Positions 34,417-42,449 of a stretch of 64,000 bases of DNA are shown here, piece by piece. Source of the stretch: an uncultured Tolumonas sp. Lineage in GTDB: Bacteria > Pseudomonadota > Gammaproteobacteria > Enterobacterales > Aeromonadaceae. The stretch lies in the NCBI RefSeq assembly GCF_963676665.1, contig NZ_OY781378.1:496001-560000 (forward strand), in the 5' to 3' direction. Within the stretch, counting starts at the first letter, position 1. Each line of letters opens with the position of its first letter. A program made the position numbers and the translations under genes. A model generated the notes under the pieces. That model was not told the origin of the DNA, ran no database searches, and saw only the letters and a program-made list of their open reading frames with translations.

Positions 34417-34904
34417 TAGTTCAGGTCAATCCGAGAGCCGTTGAGCTTGATGCCGCTGGCTGACAGCTCGATGGACGAGCCGTTGCTTTCAATCACAACC
34501 TTGTCGCGATTCATGATCAGCGATGAGCTCTTAAGGTCAGCTTTTAGCTGGTGAGCTTCCGGGTCGTACTCAATCACGGTGCCATCGGGGTAGATAGTGC
34601 GGTCGCGTGTTTCGTGGTCATCTGGCGGCGGGTTTTGTGCGCTGTAAAGTGAACAAAACACCATGGCAGAGGCAAGGTCTCCGCTTGGTGAAACCAAAAT
34701 AACCTGCTCATCTTTGGTTGGCGCCCACCATTTTCTGGCTGAGCCGGCCCGCTGCGCGACCCAAGGCCGCCAGTCGGTAGTGATTTCGCCGGTCTGAACA
34801 CGGCATACAGGCGGGTTTTGTTTGGTATCAACCTCGACAACCGTGCCGATGCGCACCAGATTTTCCAGCCTGCGGGTAAGTTCAACGATATTTTCTATCT
34901 TCAT
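34416..34904 (-). CDS. V: Baseplate spike protein gpV
   Basis: 162 aa (P2 gpV is about 211). N-terminal OB-fold (NLVRIGTVVEVDTKQNPPVCRVQTGEITTDWRPWVAQRAG, DEQVILVSPSGDLASAMVF) and a beta-helix end (SSIELSASGIKLNGSRIDLN). Shorter than P2 gpV because the tip is provided by the PAAR protein. Start at the ATG following AGGAAACTGGCGGC; an in-frame ATG lies 18 bp upstream. Confidence 0.92.
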   Translation of the reverse strand: MKIENIVELTRRLENLVRIGTVVEVDTKQNPPVCRVQTGEITTDWRPWVAQRAGSARKWWAPTKDEQVILVSPSGDLASAMVFCSLYSAQNPPPDDHETRDRTIYPDGTVIEYDPEAHQLKADLKSSSLIMNRDKVVIESNGSSIELSASGIKLNGSRIDLN

Positions 34905-34986
34905 GCCGCCAGTTTCCTGCATGGCGGCGCTGTGTAAAAAGGCGGGGTATGGTGACAGCGGTAAGTCACCGCGAGGGATGGTGAAA

Positions 34987-35016
34987 AATAAAAAACCGGC
35001 TCAAGGCCGGTTGTTG
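34987..35016 (-). terminator. Intrinsic terminator upstream of the baseplate operon
   Basis: The minus strand reads AACCGGCC-TTGA-GCCGGTTTTTTATTTTT. It ends the transcript of the 35030 gene and insulates the V-W-J-I operon, which must have its own late promoter. Confidence 0.85.
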
Positions 35017-35029
35017 ATATTTATGAGGG

Positions 35030-35419
35030 TCAGTATCCTGCAAGCAAGGCTATAAGTGCTTGCCACTTTGATATGGTTACATCATTTGCGCGATGATCAC
35101 AAACTCCATGATTAATTTTCAACCAGAAATTTGCGTTCAATATAGCAGCATTGCGAAGTGACTCTGCCTCTGGGGGTGAGCTGTCGTGCAACAGTTGATA
35201 TTCTCTGGTGAGATCTTCAGTGTTCATCTGGTCACGCCTCAGATATAGAAGCATAAAACCCTTTGCATAAGCGCTGTGAAGTGCTGCGACATTGCCAAGC
35301 TTCAAAACAAACAAAAAACCAGAAATCGCGATAACTGACACGCCGAGAAAATAATTAAACTCTGCAAAAACAGCAATCATGCAACCAAATACCATCATTA
35401 GCAGGCCCCGCAATTCCAT
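35030..35419 (-). CDS. Membrane protein of unknown function (moron)
   Basis: 129 aa with two adjacent N-terminal transmembrane helices (LRGLLMMVFGCMIAVFAEF and YFLGVSVIAISGFLFVL), then a cytoplasmic helical region. It is flanked by terminators on both sides, the usual sign of an autonomously expressed moron. A lysogenic-conversion or exclusion role is possible but not shown. Confidence 0.7.
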   Translation of the reverse strand: MELRGLLMMVFGCMIAVFAEFNYFLGVSVIAISGFLFVLKLGNVAALHSAYAKGFMLLYLRRDQMNTEDLTREYQLLHDSSPPEAESLRNAAILNANFWLKINHGVCDHRANDVTISKWQALIALLAGY

Positions 35420-35513
35420 GCACCCTGTTCAGTAATGTTGCCTGCATTCTATTCATAGCTAATGAATATCTGATGTTAAAGATGATGCATTCTCTATCCA
35501 TGATTGATACCTA

Positions 35514-35540
35514 AAAGCCTCTTTAATCAGAGGCTTTTTT
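35514..35540. terminator. Bidirectional terminator
   Basis: AAAGCCTCT, loop TTAATC, AGAGGCTTT, with T runs on the plus strand and a shorter one on the minus. It separates the exonuclease gene from the membrane-protein gene. Confidence 0.85.
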
Positions 35541-35546
35541 ATTTGG

Positions 35547-36125
35547 TCATTCGACAGCTTGCGCCATGAATTCAACCACGCCGAGCGTCATCAGGCAGTC
35601 AGCAAGCGCCCGGTGTGCGCCTTGGTTGGTTACGCCACAATGCTCTGCGGCATCAACCAGCTTATGCCAGCGGTTCGGCTTTTCTCGCTTGTAGTCATAT
35701 TCACCCACAAATTTGGCGTATTCGTGCATAGCACAGACGATGTTGGTGTCTGTCATTGGGTTGGCATCTAAGCCGTTCGCCAGTTGCGATTGCATGATCA
35801 GGCGCGAATCGTAGGCGGCGTTATACATCACCACGGTGCGGCCAGCGATAAGGCGCATGAACTCATCGTTAATATCGGCCCACAGGGGGGCATCGGCAAC
35901 CATCTCATTGGTAATGCCGTGAATGCTAACGGCTTCGGCAGGAATGCTGCCGCACACTGGCTTAACCAGCGTATTCATCAACGGCTTGCCATTGTGATCA
36001 ATCACGGTGACTTCGACGATCTCAGCATCTTCGCCAAGGCCGGTGGTTTCGGTGTCGAGTGTCAGGCAATCATCATCAAGCCATGTAATTGCAGCCAGGC
36101 AAGCTGCGTTCTGTTGTTCGGTCAT
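35547..36125 (-). CDS. DnaQ-like 3'-5' exonuclease
   Basis: 192 aa RNase-T/DnaQ fold. ExoI LTLDTETTGLGEDAEIVEV (D and E), ExoII region VVMYNAAYDSRL and ExoIII HRALADCLMT (H..D) make a DEDDh active site. SIHGITNEMV is family-typical. Phage-encoded versions may aid recombination or degrade host nucleic acids. It is the last gene of a small leftward ORF cluster. Confidence 0.88.
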   Translation of the reverse strand: MTEQQNAACLAAITWLDDDCLTLDTETTGLGEDAEIVEVTVIDHNGKPLMNTLVKPVCGSIPAEAVSIHGITNEMVADAPLWADINDEFMRLIAGRTVVMYNAAYDSRLIMQSQLANGLDANPMTDTNIVCAMHEYAKFVGEYDYKREKPNRWHKLVDAAEHCGVTNQGAHRALADCLMTLGVVEFMAQAVE

Positions 36126-36147
36126 TGTCTTATCCTTGCTCGTGCAG

Positions 36148-36567
36148 TTAGTGTTTTTCGGAAATCAGCTGATAGGCCATAGCCACGGTGACATCCCACT
36201 CAGCGCTGCCAATCGGGCAGCCATCAAGCAGTGGCTCGTTATCCCATTGTTGGCATTGCTGCATCATGTCAACGCAATCAGACAGTGCTGCGCGCAGACG
36301 TCGATTCTCAGCAGCCAGATCACGTTCGGTAATGAGATTTTGATCTTGTTGAATGCTCAGGCCGAGATCTTCCGGTGTGGCCAGCTGTGCAGACACCACC
36401 ACAGCGGCACTGGCATCGAGAAACGTGTTTTCCAGTGCAGCAGCGCGGGCGGCATCTTCATTTCTGGCAGCTACAATCATGTTTTGTTCAGCGGTGCCAT
36501 TGCGCAGCACGATACTGAATTTTTTCACCGGCTTATCAGCCCAATAGGTTTCGGCATTAAACCCCAT
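36148..36567 (-). CDS. Phage hypothetical protein
   Basis: 139 aa. The start MGFNAETYWADKPVKKFSIVLRNGTAEQNMIVAARNEDAARAAALENTFL resembles common phage moron ORFs; a coiled-coil stretch follows (LITERDLAAENRRLRAALSDCVDMM). No known function. It overlaps the neighbour at 36557 by 11 bp, and the start follows GGGGGCCACC. Confidence 0.68.
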   Translation of the reverse strand: MGFNAETYWADKPVKKFSIVLRNGTAEQNMIVAARNEDAARAAALENTFLDASAAVVVSAQLATPEDLGLSIQQDQNLITERDLAAENRRLRAALSDCVDMMQQCQQWDNEPLLDGCPIGSAEWDVTVAMAYQLISEKH

Positions 36568-36856
36568 GGTGGCCCCCTTTGTTGCTCTGTTTAACCAGCG
36601 CGGCCTTTGCAACCATGCGGCAACCGGTATAGCCCAGCTCTTCATCGGGCTTTGATGGGTATTTGGCGATTTGTTGCAGCGCATTCTGCAGATCGTCGCG
36701 TTCTGCCTCGAGCGAGTGCAACTGGCTCAGCAATGACGTCATTGAGCGTTCCCACAGGCGGAATTTAATACGCTTCATTTCCAGCCCTTTCAGTGGGCTT
36801 TTCTCACGGCGCTTGGTGAGGTGGTTGATAACGCCACGTTCTAAATGACTATTCAT
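36557..36856 (-). CDS. Phage hypothetical protein with coiled coil
   Basis: 99 aa, very basic N-terminus (NHLTKRREKSPLKGLEMKRIKFRLW) then a leucine-rich coiled coil (LLSQLHSLEAERDDLQNALQQIA). Overlaps both neighbours. Function unknown. Confidence 0.65.
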   Translation of the reverse strand: MNSHLERGVINHLTKRREKSPLKGLEMKRIKFRLWERSMTSLLSQLHSLEAERDDLQNALQQIAKYPSKPDEELGYTGCRMVAKAALVKQSNKGGHHGV

Positions 36857-37130
36857 GAGATAACGCCTCCTTCGCCTCTTCTGAAAAGCGAATGCCATCG
36901 ATGGAAAGGTTGGCAGCCGCTTTACGAGTGATGTCGATATTCCAGCCGCTGAAGCAATCGCCACTGGATGAGACTGAGGCCATGTAAAAATCACCCGCAT
37001 CTGAGATACCAACCATTGGCTGGGTTGATGTCAGGCTTGCCTGATAATCGTTCATGTAAATGCGAAATGGTTGACCGTCAGTGCGGGGGTAAAGTTCGGC
37101 ATTGTCATTGAGTTTAATTACGTTGCTCAT
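36849..37130 (-). CDS. Phage hypothetical protein
   Basis: 93 aa. MSNVIKLNDNAELYPRTDGQPFRIYMNDY...SSGDCFSGWNIDITRKAAANL. Unrecognised; compact and acidic. Start chosen at the ATG with GGGGAGATGCC just upstream, overlapping the previous gene by 17 bp. Confidence 0.65.
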   Translation of the reverse strand: MSNVIKLNDNAELYPRTDGQPFRIYMNDYQASLTSTQPMVGISDAGDFYMASVSSSGDCFSGWNIDITRKAAANLSIDGIRFSEEAKEALSHE

Positions 37131-37428
37131 CTGGCATCTCCCCTTGTTCGTTGGCCCCCACCATAGCCAGCGCGGCAGCAACACCGGCATCGGCATCATT
37201 CACGCCGCTTTGTTCATCAGACAGCAGATCGCCCAGTTCATCGACTTTGGCGGTCAGCTCTTTTGACACCATGCGCAGCAGCGGCTCAAGGCGGTCGAGC
37301 TCAATCATGCCGCCGTGATTTTCACCAGTGCGAGGTTCAGCCAACAAGCGCAACCCTTCCAGTGCGTTGGCGCTTTGTTTCAGTGCAATCAGAGAATCTT
37401 GAAGAGAAATAATAAAGTGCTTGTTCAT
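37114..37428 (-). CDS. Phage hypothetical protein
   Basis: 104 aa, mostly helical (FIISLQDSLIALKQSANALEGLRLL; LEPLLRMVSKELTAKVDELGDLLS) with an Ala-rich acidic tail. Its ATG overlaps the Bro-N stop (4 bp), so the two are translationally coupled. Function unknown. Confidence 0.65.
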   Translation of the reverse strand: MNKHFIISLQDSLIALKQSANALEGLRLLAEPRTGENHGGMIELDRLEPLLRMVSKELTAKVDELGDLLSDEQSGVNDADAGVAAALAMVGANEQGEMPDEQRN

Positions 37429-38231
37429 GCTGAAACCTCTGCAGTAAATAACCAACATCTGACGGCTTGTGATTTTATGCCGCTGTTCACGGTGCGAATG
37501 CCAACAAAGCGTTTGCTGGTGCGTAATGCTTCCTTCCACTCGTTACTGGCAATGGTCGGCAGCTTTTCTTCGGCGCACAGGTTGATGAATTCATTCATGT
37601 TGATAGCGACATATTGATTGCGGCTGTGGTTGAGCTGATAGCCTTGGGCTTCGAACATCGCCACGCGATCAAAGAATTTTGCAACCAGATGGTGTTCAGT
37701 TGGCAGAGCGGGTGGTTTATCGAATGCGTCGAGAGGCGGAATGGCGATCTGCATCAGGGCGTAAATACCGGTCAGCATGGTGTAAACCGATTCACGCATA
37801 GATGGGTTGCTGATCTTTTCCATTCTGTCGGTCAGTTTCAGAGCCTGATTTTGTAGGTCGATGACCTGACGAACGGGCGCCGACATATCGCGCAGTTGGA
37901 AATAGCCGTGTTTGCGAATGGAAGGCAGCACGATGTTGTAAACCCAATCTTGAAATTTTTCGGCGCTTGGTAGTTTTGAGCGCATCACCAAACGGTAAAC
38001 ATCAGGTTCATTGATGAATTTCAGTTTTTGCAAGCCACCAGTGGTTGGAGCTGTAATTTCTACGGCCCCTTTGCAATGTTTGTTAATTGCGTCTGTAGTG
38101 TTGGAATAGCCAAGTGCCACTGCAACATCCTTGGCTACAAACCAAGGCTCGCCATTATCACCAATGTGAATTCTAACGTCGGCGAGCATTTCATCTTCTT
38201 CAAAGGAGAATTGTTGTAATTGAGCATTCAT
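37425..38231 (-). CDS. Bro-N family antirepressor-like protein
   Basis: 268 aa. Residues 15-115 form a Bro-N domain (VRIHIGDNGEPWFVAKDVAVALGYSN...CKGAVEI...FINEPDVYRLVMRSKLPSAEKFQDWVYNIVLPSIRKHGYF), found in phage antirepressors and DNA-binding regulators. The C-terminal 60 residues (AINMNEFINLCAEEKL..RTVNSGI..AVRCWLF) are clearly related to the end of the primase at 16041. It heads a cluster of coupled small genes. Likely a regulator, target unknown. Confidence 0.85.
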   Translation of the reverse strand: MNAQLQQFSFEEDEMLADVRIHIGDNGEPWFVAKDVAVALGYSNTTDAINKHCKGAVEITAPTTGGLQKLKFINEPDVYRLVMRSKLPSAEKFQDWVYNIVLPSIRKHGYFQLRDMSAPVRQVIDLQNQALKLTDRMEKISNPSMRESVYTMLTGIYALMQIAIPPLDAFDKPPALPTEHHLVAKFFDRVAMFEAQGYQLNHSRNQYVAINMNEFINLCAEEKLPTIASNEWKEALRTSKRFVGIRTVNSGIKSQAVRCWLFTAEVSA

Positions 38232-38244
38232 GATTATTCTCCAG

Positions 38245-38637
38245 TTAGATTGAATTGTTCGCTGGTGAAAGGGGGTCGCAAAACGCGCTCCCCTTTGGCG
38301 AATAGTTTGTTGTAGTTTCTACGGTAATTTTATTGGTGGCGCTGGTCTGAATAGCTCCCCCACACGCACAAACCCCATGCAGAAAAATGCTGATGGTGGC
38401 GTTTTGGTCGCCGTGGGTGACTTCGCGTTTGCGGGCAAAGGCAAAGCGGCCGTCGGGGCATTTCACGGCAAACAAGATCGGGCTGGCTTCATAGGCAATC
38501 ACACCGATGTCGGTGCCGACAGCAACGCCAGCAGCCAAGCGGGTCACACGCGGGAACATCACCGCCATGCCTTGGGTAAATTCAGATAAGTCGGGGGTTT
38601 TATATTTGCCGCAATGTGGGCAGAGGTGTTCGCTCAT
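38245..38637 (-). CDS. Phage protein with split zinc-binding Cys pairs
   Basis: 130 aa. N-terminal CPHCGKYKTPDLSEF and a later CACGG could co-ligand zinc. Between them is a beta-rich core (VGTDIGVIAYEASPILFAVKCPDGRFAFARKREV). Unknown function. Overlaps the Ash-like gene by 4 bp. Confidence 0.7.
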   Translation of the reverse strand: MSEHLCPHCGKYKTPDLSEFTQGMAVMFPRVTRLAAGVAVGTDIGVIAYEASPILFAVKCPDGRFAFARKREVTHGDQNATISIFLHGVCACGGAIQTSATNKITVETTTNYSPKGSAFCDPLSPANNSI

Positions 38638-39170
38638 ACCGCACCTCCTTGCGCTGGGGTGCGGCTCATGAAAATCAGCGGTAAGCCGGTTAAGCGCGCA
38701 CGCGCTTCGGTTTCGGTGTTGGCAACAGCAGAGATAGTGCGAATGCGCTGAACATCAGCGATACGGCCACGTGTGGCAGCAATAAGGAATGTGTAGATCA
38801 TATTGAGAGTTCCATTGGTCGAAAACCAATGGCGGATCGGGTAGCCGCACAACAGTGCCGACCAACGGAATGGCACAGTGGGGGCGTTTTCTTTGGCTCC
38901 CGACCCATGCCCCCAAATATAGCGCTGCAACCGCATGAGGCGATTACTTTGGGAAGAGGGTACAAATTTTCCGTCGGTCTTTGCTGCTGTAGGGTGTTGA
39001 ATCCGCCAGCCGGTTCGGGTGTTGAGTCCGAACGCTTTTAGTGTTGCATACAGTTCCACTATATGACAACCAAAGTCATCGATTTTTTTGCACAATGTAT
39101 CGTGACCGATCACTAATTGATCGTTTTTTGTGGTGCCGCGCGTGTCGTGATGCGTGGTTATGGGTTGCAT
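38634..39170 (-). CDS. Ash/Icd-like phage protein
   Basis: The last 55 residues (MIYTFLIAATRGRIADVQRI..ISAVANTETEARARLTGLPLIFMSRTPAQGG) match the Ash / host cell-division inhibitor Icd-like family of P4 and P1-type elements. Upstream sequence is open to 39227 and is present in many longer homologues. The true start is uncertain; the ATG at 38801 would give the core alone. The activity named in the family (interference with cell division) is untested here. Confidence 0.68.
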   Translation of the reverse strand: MQPITTHHDTRGTTKNDQLVIGHDTLCKKIDDFGCHIVELYATLKAFGLNTRTGWRIQHPTAAKTDGKFVPSSQSNRLMRLQRYIWGHGSGAKENAPTVPFRWSALLCGYPIRHWFSTNGTLNMIYTFLIAATRGRIADVQRIRTISAVANTETEARARLTGLPLIFMSRTPAQGGAV

Positions 39171-39200
39171 AGTGTAAGTTTGTGATCCACAATTCGGGGG

Positions 39201-39213
39201 TAACACCGTGTTA
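39201..39213. promoter_or_regulatory. Palindrome upstream of the toxin-antitoxin pair
   Basis: TAACACCGTGTTA is a 6-bp-arm palindrome 35 bp before the antitoxin ATG, a plausible autoregulatory operator. Confidence 0.45.
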
Positions 39214-39247
39214 TGCCTATTTCTCATTTCCAGTTTCCGGAGTTTTT

Positions 39248-39427
39248 ATGCCGACCGTCACTAAACGGAACAGCCATTCTAAGTTACTTGCCAAGCGTCA
39301 GCCGGTGAGCGATGCGATAATGCCTACCCGTGTTTCGGCTGCGCACCTGTCTAAGCTGGCCCGCATTTCGATGGCGTCAGTGCGAAATAACGACCCGGCA
39401 AAGGCGACCTTTTCCGAGATTGAATAG
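39248..39427 (+). CDS. Putative antitoxin of YafO-type module
   Basis: 59 aa, basic: TVTKRNSHSKLLAKRQPVSDAIMPTRVSAAHLSKLARISMASVRNNDPAKATFSEIE. CCGGAG lies six bases before the ATG. It does not clearly resemble YafN but ends two bases before the toxin start, the standard antitoxin-toxin arrangement, and runs against the surrounding late genes. Antitoxin role is by position. Confidence 0.6.
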   Translation: MPTVTKRNSHSKLLAKRQPVSDAIMPTRVSAAHLSKLARISMASVRNNDPAKATFSEIE

Positions 39428-39429
39428 TT

Positions 39430-39864
39430 TTGTCGCACTCTCGCATTACCAAAGTCTTCCGCTATAACGAAACCTTCGATGCCGACCAGACTCAAGACCC
39501 TGCACTGGCGGCGGCTAAAGACCAGATCTTCCGCGATTTCAAAGCCTATCTGTTAAGCGACGGCCACCACAACTGGTTGCCACAAACCCCGTTCGGGCGC
39601 GACGAGCTTTACGATCACCCCAACACAGCGGCTTCGGTGAAACAAGCCTGCCTGCGCCATGTGCATATCGTGCCCGTGGCGGTAATTGAACGGGTGCGTC
39701 GCAAATATGATGCCACCTCTGATGTTCATCTGGTTTATTGCATTGATGATGTTAAAGGTTATGCGTGCGCGCTGGCACTCATTGAACCCGGCCATGATAT
39801 GGCAAAAGATCCCGGCTTTTTAACCAACCTTGCCAAAATTGCGGAAGAATTTTACAGTCGTTAA
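39430..39864 (+). CDS. YafO-family toxin
   Basis: 144 aa. TPFGRDELYDHP, HVHIVPV, DVHLVYCIDD and LIEPGHDMAKDPGFLTNLAKIAEEF align with E. coli YafO (FGRDALYD, HIHL, HLVYC, IGKMAEAF), a ribosome-dependent mRNA interferase. TTG start two bases after the antitoxin stop. Its 3' end overlaps gpS convergently by 4 bp. Such modules stabilise prophages or act in phage defence. Confidence 0.78.
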   Translation: MSHSRITKVFRYNETFDADQTQDPALAAAKDQIFRDFKAYLLSDGHHNWLPQTPFGRDELYDHPNTAASVKQACLRHVHIVPVAVIERVRRKYDATSDVHLVYCIDDVKGYACALALIEPGHDMAKDPGFLTNLAKIAEEFYSR

Positions 39865-40319
39865 GTGCCAGACAGGTGCGACAAGATCAAGTCTTCAATC
39901 ATCTCTTCTTCTTTTTCTGTGATACCTAACAATTCACGTTGCGGATATTTCGCTTCAGTGCCGCGTGTGTTCACGCGATCGCGCAAGCCAAACTGATGCA
40001 CATTGGCAATGCGGGTGGCAGTGCCGACAAAGTTCACGGTGGCTTCTGAGGCCGAGCCTTTGCCTTTCAGCCAGCGAGTGCGAATGAGTTTGCCAAACAT
40101 CGTTTTTCTGATGCGGCCTTTGCGCTTACGCCCGAGAAATTCTTGCGGCTTGCGGGCCTCATAGGGCGAGCCGTCGGGGTTTTGGTTGGCCTTGATACGC
40201 GCCGCCTGCGAGGCACGCAACTGCTTGGCTATCTGCGTGGCCAGCTTGCGCCGTGCGGCAGGCGAGGCTTTCTCAATCAGCGACTGCAGCTCACTGATAA
40301 GCGGCTCAAGTTCATTCAT
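39861..40319 (-). CDS. S: Tail completion protein gpS
   Basis: 152 aa, P2 gpS / phage virion morphogenesis family: ARRKLATQIAKQLRASQAARIKANQNPDGSPYEARKPQ, a strongly basic helical start with the NPDGSPY motif, and ANVHQFGLRDRV later. Needed for joining or completing tails. Overlaps gpR by 8 bp. Confidence 0.92.
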   Translation of the reverse strand: MNELEPLISELQSLIEKASPAARRKLATQIAKQLRASQAARIKANQNPDGSPYEARKPQEFLGRKRKGRIRKTMFGKLIRTRWLKGKGSASEATVNFVGTATRIANVHQFGLRDRVNTRGTEAKYPQRELLGITEKEEEMIEDLILSHLSGT

Positions 40320-40800
40320 AAATCAGCCCATGGTCGCCAATCTGAACATCGGCGCCGTTCACCAGCAGCTGCCAGGTAATGCCATCGGGCGCATCGAGCA
40401 GCGGCGGTTCTGGCGGGTGTTCGACTTTAACCACGCCGTTTTCATCGGGGTAAACCTTCACACGCTCGGTGAGGGCGAGGGTGATCTCAACATCAGCGGT
40501 TTTGTTGTTGAGCTGTTCGGCCCGAAAGCGAAAGCCATTGCGCCGGTCGGGGTTCATCAGCAGTTCGGGTTGGTTGGTGCGACACCACGCCAGCAGCGGC
40601 ACGATGATGCGGTCGGCATGTTCGGGGTAGTCGGTTGCCACAATCACCAGGTTAAACTGATATTCAAACGACAGGTTAAGCCCGGCGCCGGTGGCATAAA
40701 CGCTGCCAGCCTCGACAAAGATGTGCAGCGAGTCGGGGTTGCGCTTGAGGTGCGGCACGGCGTTTTCCAGCAGTTCGCGCACCTGATCGGGTTTATTCAT
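40312..40800 (-). CDS. R: Tail completion protein gpR
   Basis: 162 aa, P2 gpR family: MNKPDQVRELLENAVPHLKRNPDSLHIFVEAGSV, FEYQFNLVIVATDYPEHADRIIVPLLAWCRTNQPELL. Slightly longer than P2 gpR at the C-terminus. Overlaps gpS by 8 bp, as in P2. Confidence 0.92.
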   Translation of the reverse strand: MNKPDQVRELLENAVPHLKRNPDSLHIFVEAGSVYATGAGLNLSFEYQFNLVIVATDYPEHADRIIVPLLAWCRTNQPELLMNPDRRNGFRFRAEQLNNKTADVEITLALTERVKVYPDENGVVKVEHPPEPPLLDAPDGITWQLLVNGADVQIGDHGLIYE

Positions 40801-40842
40801 GTGATCACCTGATATGAAAAAGGGCGTTGCCGCCCTTGTTGG

Positions 40843-41043
40843 TTAACGAGAGAAACTATCTGGCAGGCAGAAGGTAATTAACCCCGCCGAGCCAATGCCG
40901 ATGGTCTGAATACAACCGGTCAGCTCAGGTGAAACGTGCATGCCAAGGGCGGTTAAGCCCAAGGTCAGGCCCGACCAGGTTGATGGTTCTTTCAGGCGGC
41001 GCAGGCCATATAAAACAAGGCCGTTTAACATGGTTTTAAGCAT
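40843..41043 (-). CDS. Small membrane protein in lysis cassette
   Basis: 66 aa with two hydrophobic segments (STWSGLTLGLTALGMHV and CIQTIGIGSAGLITFCLP). The ATG overlaps the endolysin stop by 8 bp (ATGCTTAA). It may be a second holin, antiholin or spanin-like partner; the family was not recognised. Confidence 0.65.
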   Translation of the reverse strand: MLKTMLNGLVLYGLRRLKEPSTWSGLTLGLTALGMHVSPELTGCIQTIGIGSAGLITFCLPDSFSR

Positions 41044-41878
41044 TTGTGCTCTCCTCTTCTGGCTGAAGTTCAGCCGTTTTATAAGTGGCGCTAAGCTGTT
41101 CGTAAGCCCGCGCCAGTTTGGTGTCATAGAGGTTGTCTTTATAGGCTGGCCCGTTATACAGGCGGGCAAACTCAGCCCATTTGCAGGCCTGCAACGCTTT
41201 GTGCAGGGCGGTGTCGGTCAGAATGAATTTACAGAAAGCCTGCAGGTGTTCGCCTTCCGACTCTTGCATGTGCAGGCGGAATTCAACGGCGTCGGTGTAA
41301 CCCAATCGCGCCCAGTGATAACCCATGATCTGAAACATGCCCCAGCTACACGCTTCAATGGCGCTGGTTTCGTCAATCTGCATGGCGACCGCCAGACGGG
41401 CATATTCATTGTTACCACCGGCATAGCCGCCACGGGCGGTGTTCACGATGTTTGGCATGCGCTCGGCCAGCGCTTTCACATCGTCTTCGCTCTTGCCGTT
41501 GGCAATCAGCTGCTTATAAAACACATGGCGTTCAAACAAGATCACCGGGCGGGCGTTAGCACCAAAGCCATGGCCATTGCTCTCAACCTGCGCCACGGCA
41601 GCCACAACAGCCAGCGGCAGCGATAGCAGGGTGGCAGCAGCAATCAGGTCGGCGTGTGTCAGTGTGCGCGGGCTGCTTGCGCCTAACAGGGCCAGCTGCG
41701 TGCGCGGGCCAACTTCACCTACGGCAGGCAGGTTGTTTTTCTGCTGAAAATCGACCACAGCCAATCGTGTGTTTTCACCAAACCAGCCGTCAGGGGTCAG
41801 GGCATAGCCCCGTTCTTTGAGTTTGCGCTGCAGTTCGCGCACCTCGGCACCCACTGACCCGATTTTTAATGATGTCAT
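41036..41878 (-). CDS. Endolysin: peptidoglycan-binding plus N-acetylmuramidase
   Basis: 280 aa. N-terminal peptidoglycan-binding repeat (VGAEVRELQRKLKERGYALTPDGWFGENTRLAVVDFQQKN, about 8-47) and a C-terminal N-acetylmuramidase domain of the DUF3380 type (AVAQVESNGHGFG with catalytic Glu; PVILFERHVFYK; SWGMFQIMGYHW). No signal peptide, so export depends on the holin. Replaces P2 gpK. Confidence 0.9.
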   Translation of the reverse strand: MTSLKIGSVGAEVRELQRKLKERGYALTPDGWFGENTRLAVVDFQQKNNLPAVGEVGPRTQLALLGASSPRTLTHADLIAAATLLSLPLAVVAAVAQVESNGHGFGANARPVILFERHVFYKQLIANGKSEDDVKALAERMPNIVNTARGGYAGGNNEYARLAVAMQIDETSAIEACSWGMFQIMGYHWARLGYTDAVEFRLHMQESEGEHLQAFCKFILTDTALHKALQACKWAEFARLYNGPAYKDNLYDTKLARAYEQLSATYKTAELQPEEESTNA

Positions 41879-41896
41879 GTCAATATTCCCAATTGG

Positions 41897-42208
41897 TTAA
41901 GACTCGCCACGCATCACAGATGAATAGCGTTTTTCATAAATTCGCAGTGCTTCTGAGCCCATAAAGCCCGACATGCCGGTGAGAAAACCGCACAGCGGCA
42001 GTGGCGCCTTGAAATACCAGGTCAGCAGCAGTGTCAGCACACCGACAAAGCCAGAGACGGCCATTTGAATAAACAGCTCGCCCCAGCGAAAGGCGCGGCT
42101 GTGCTTTTGAATGGCGCGAAGATAAGCCACCACGCCACCCCAGAGGCTCAGGGCAGCAAAGGCCATGTAAGTCAGCAGGCTGTAGTTCTGGGGGTCTTTT
42201 TCTGGCAT
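41897..42208 (-). CDS. Phage holin (LydA-like)
   Basis: 103 aa with three hydrophobic segments (LLTYMAFAALSLWGGVVAYL, LFIQMAVSGFVGVLTLLLTWY, LCGFLTGMSGFMGSEAL) and charged ends, resembling LydA/holin superfamily III. It lies directly upstream of the endolysin (18-bp gap), as expected for a holin. Confidence 0.8.
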   Translation of the reverse strand: MPEKDPQNYSLLTYMAFAALSLWGGVVAYLRAIQKHSRAFRWGELFIQMAVSGFVGVLTLLLTWYFKAPLPLCGFLTGMSGFMGSEALRIYEKRYSSVMRGES

Positions 42209-42236
42209 GGGTTCACCTTGTGCTCTCGTTATTGGT

Positions 42237-42449
42237 TTAGTCCCAGAGATTCACCAGGGTTTTTGTCTGCGTTGTGCTGGCACTTATCTGATCAGGTAAC
42301 GTCAGTAGCGTGCCGCGCGGCAAAACAGGCCCGATGGTGATCAACTGCGGGTTAGCAGCCAGCACCTGTTCTGTCACGCCGGCGGTGTAGCCATAAATGC
42401 GGTAACAGATGCTGTCTATGGTGTCGCCCTGCACGCTACGCACTTGCAT
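42237..42449 (-). CDS. X: Tail protein gpX (LysM-like)
   Basis: 70 aa: MQVRSVQGDTIDSICYRIYGYTAGVTEQVLAANPQL, a LysM-like motif typical of P2 gpX. Stop and start are coupled with gpL (1-bp overlap). Confidence 0.93.
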   Translation of the reverse strand: MQVRSVQGDTIDSICYRIYGYTAGVTEQVLAANPQLITIGPVLPRGTLLTLPDQISASTTQTKTLVNLWD

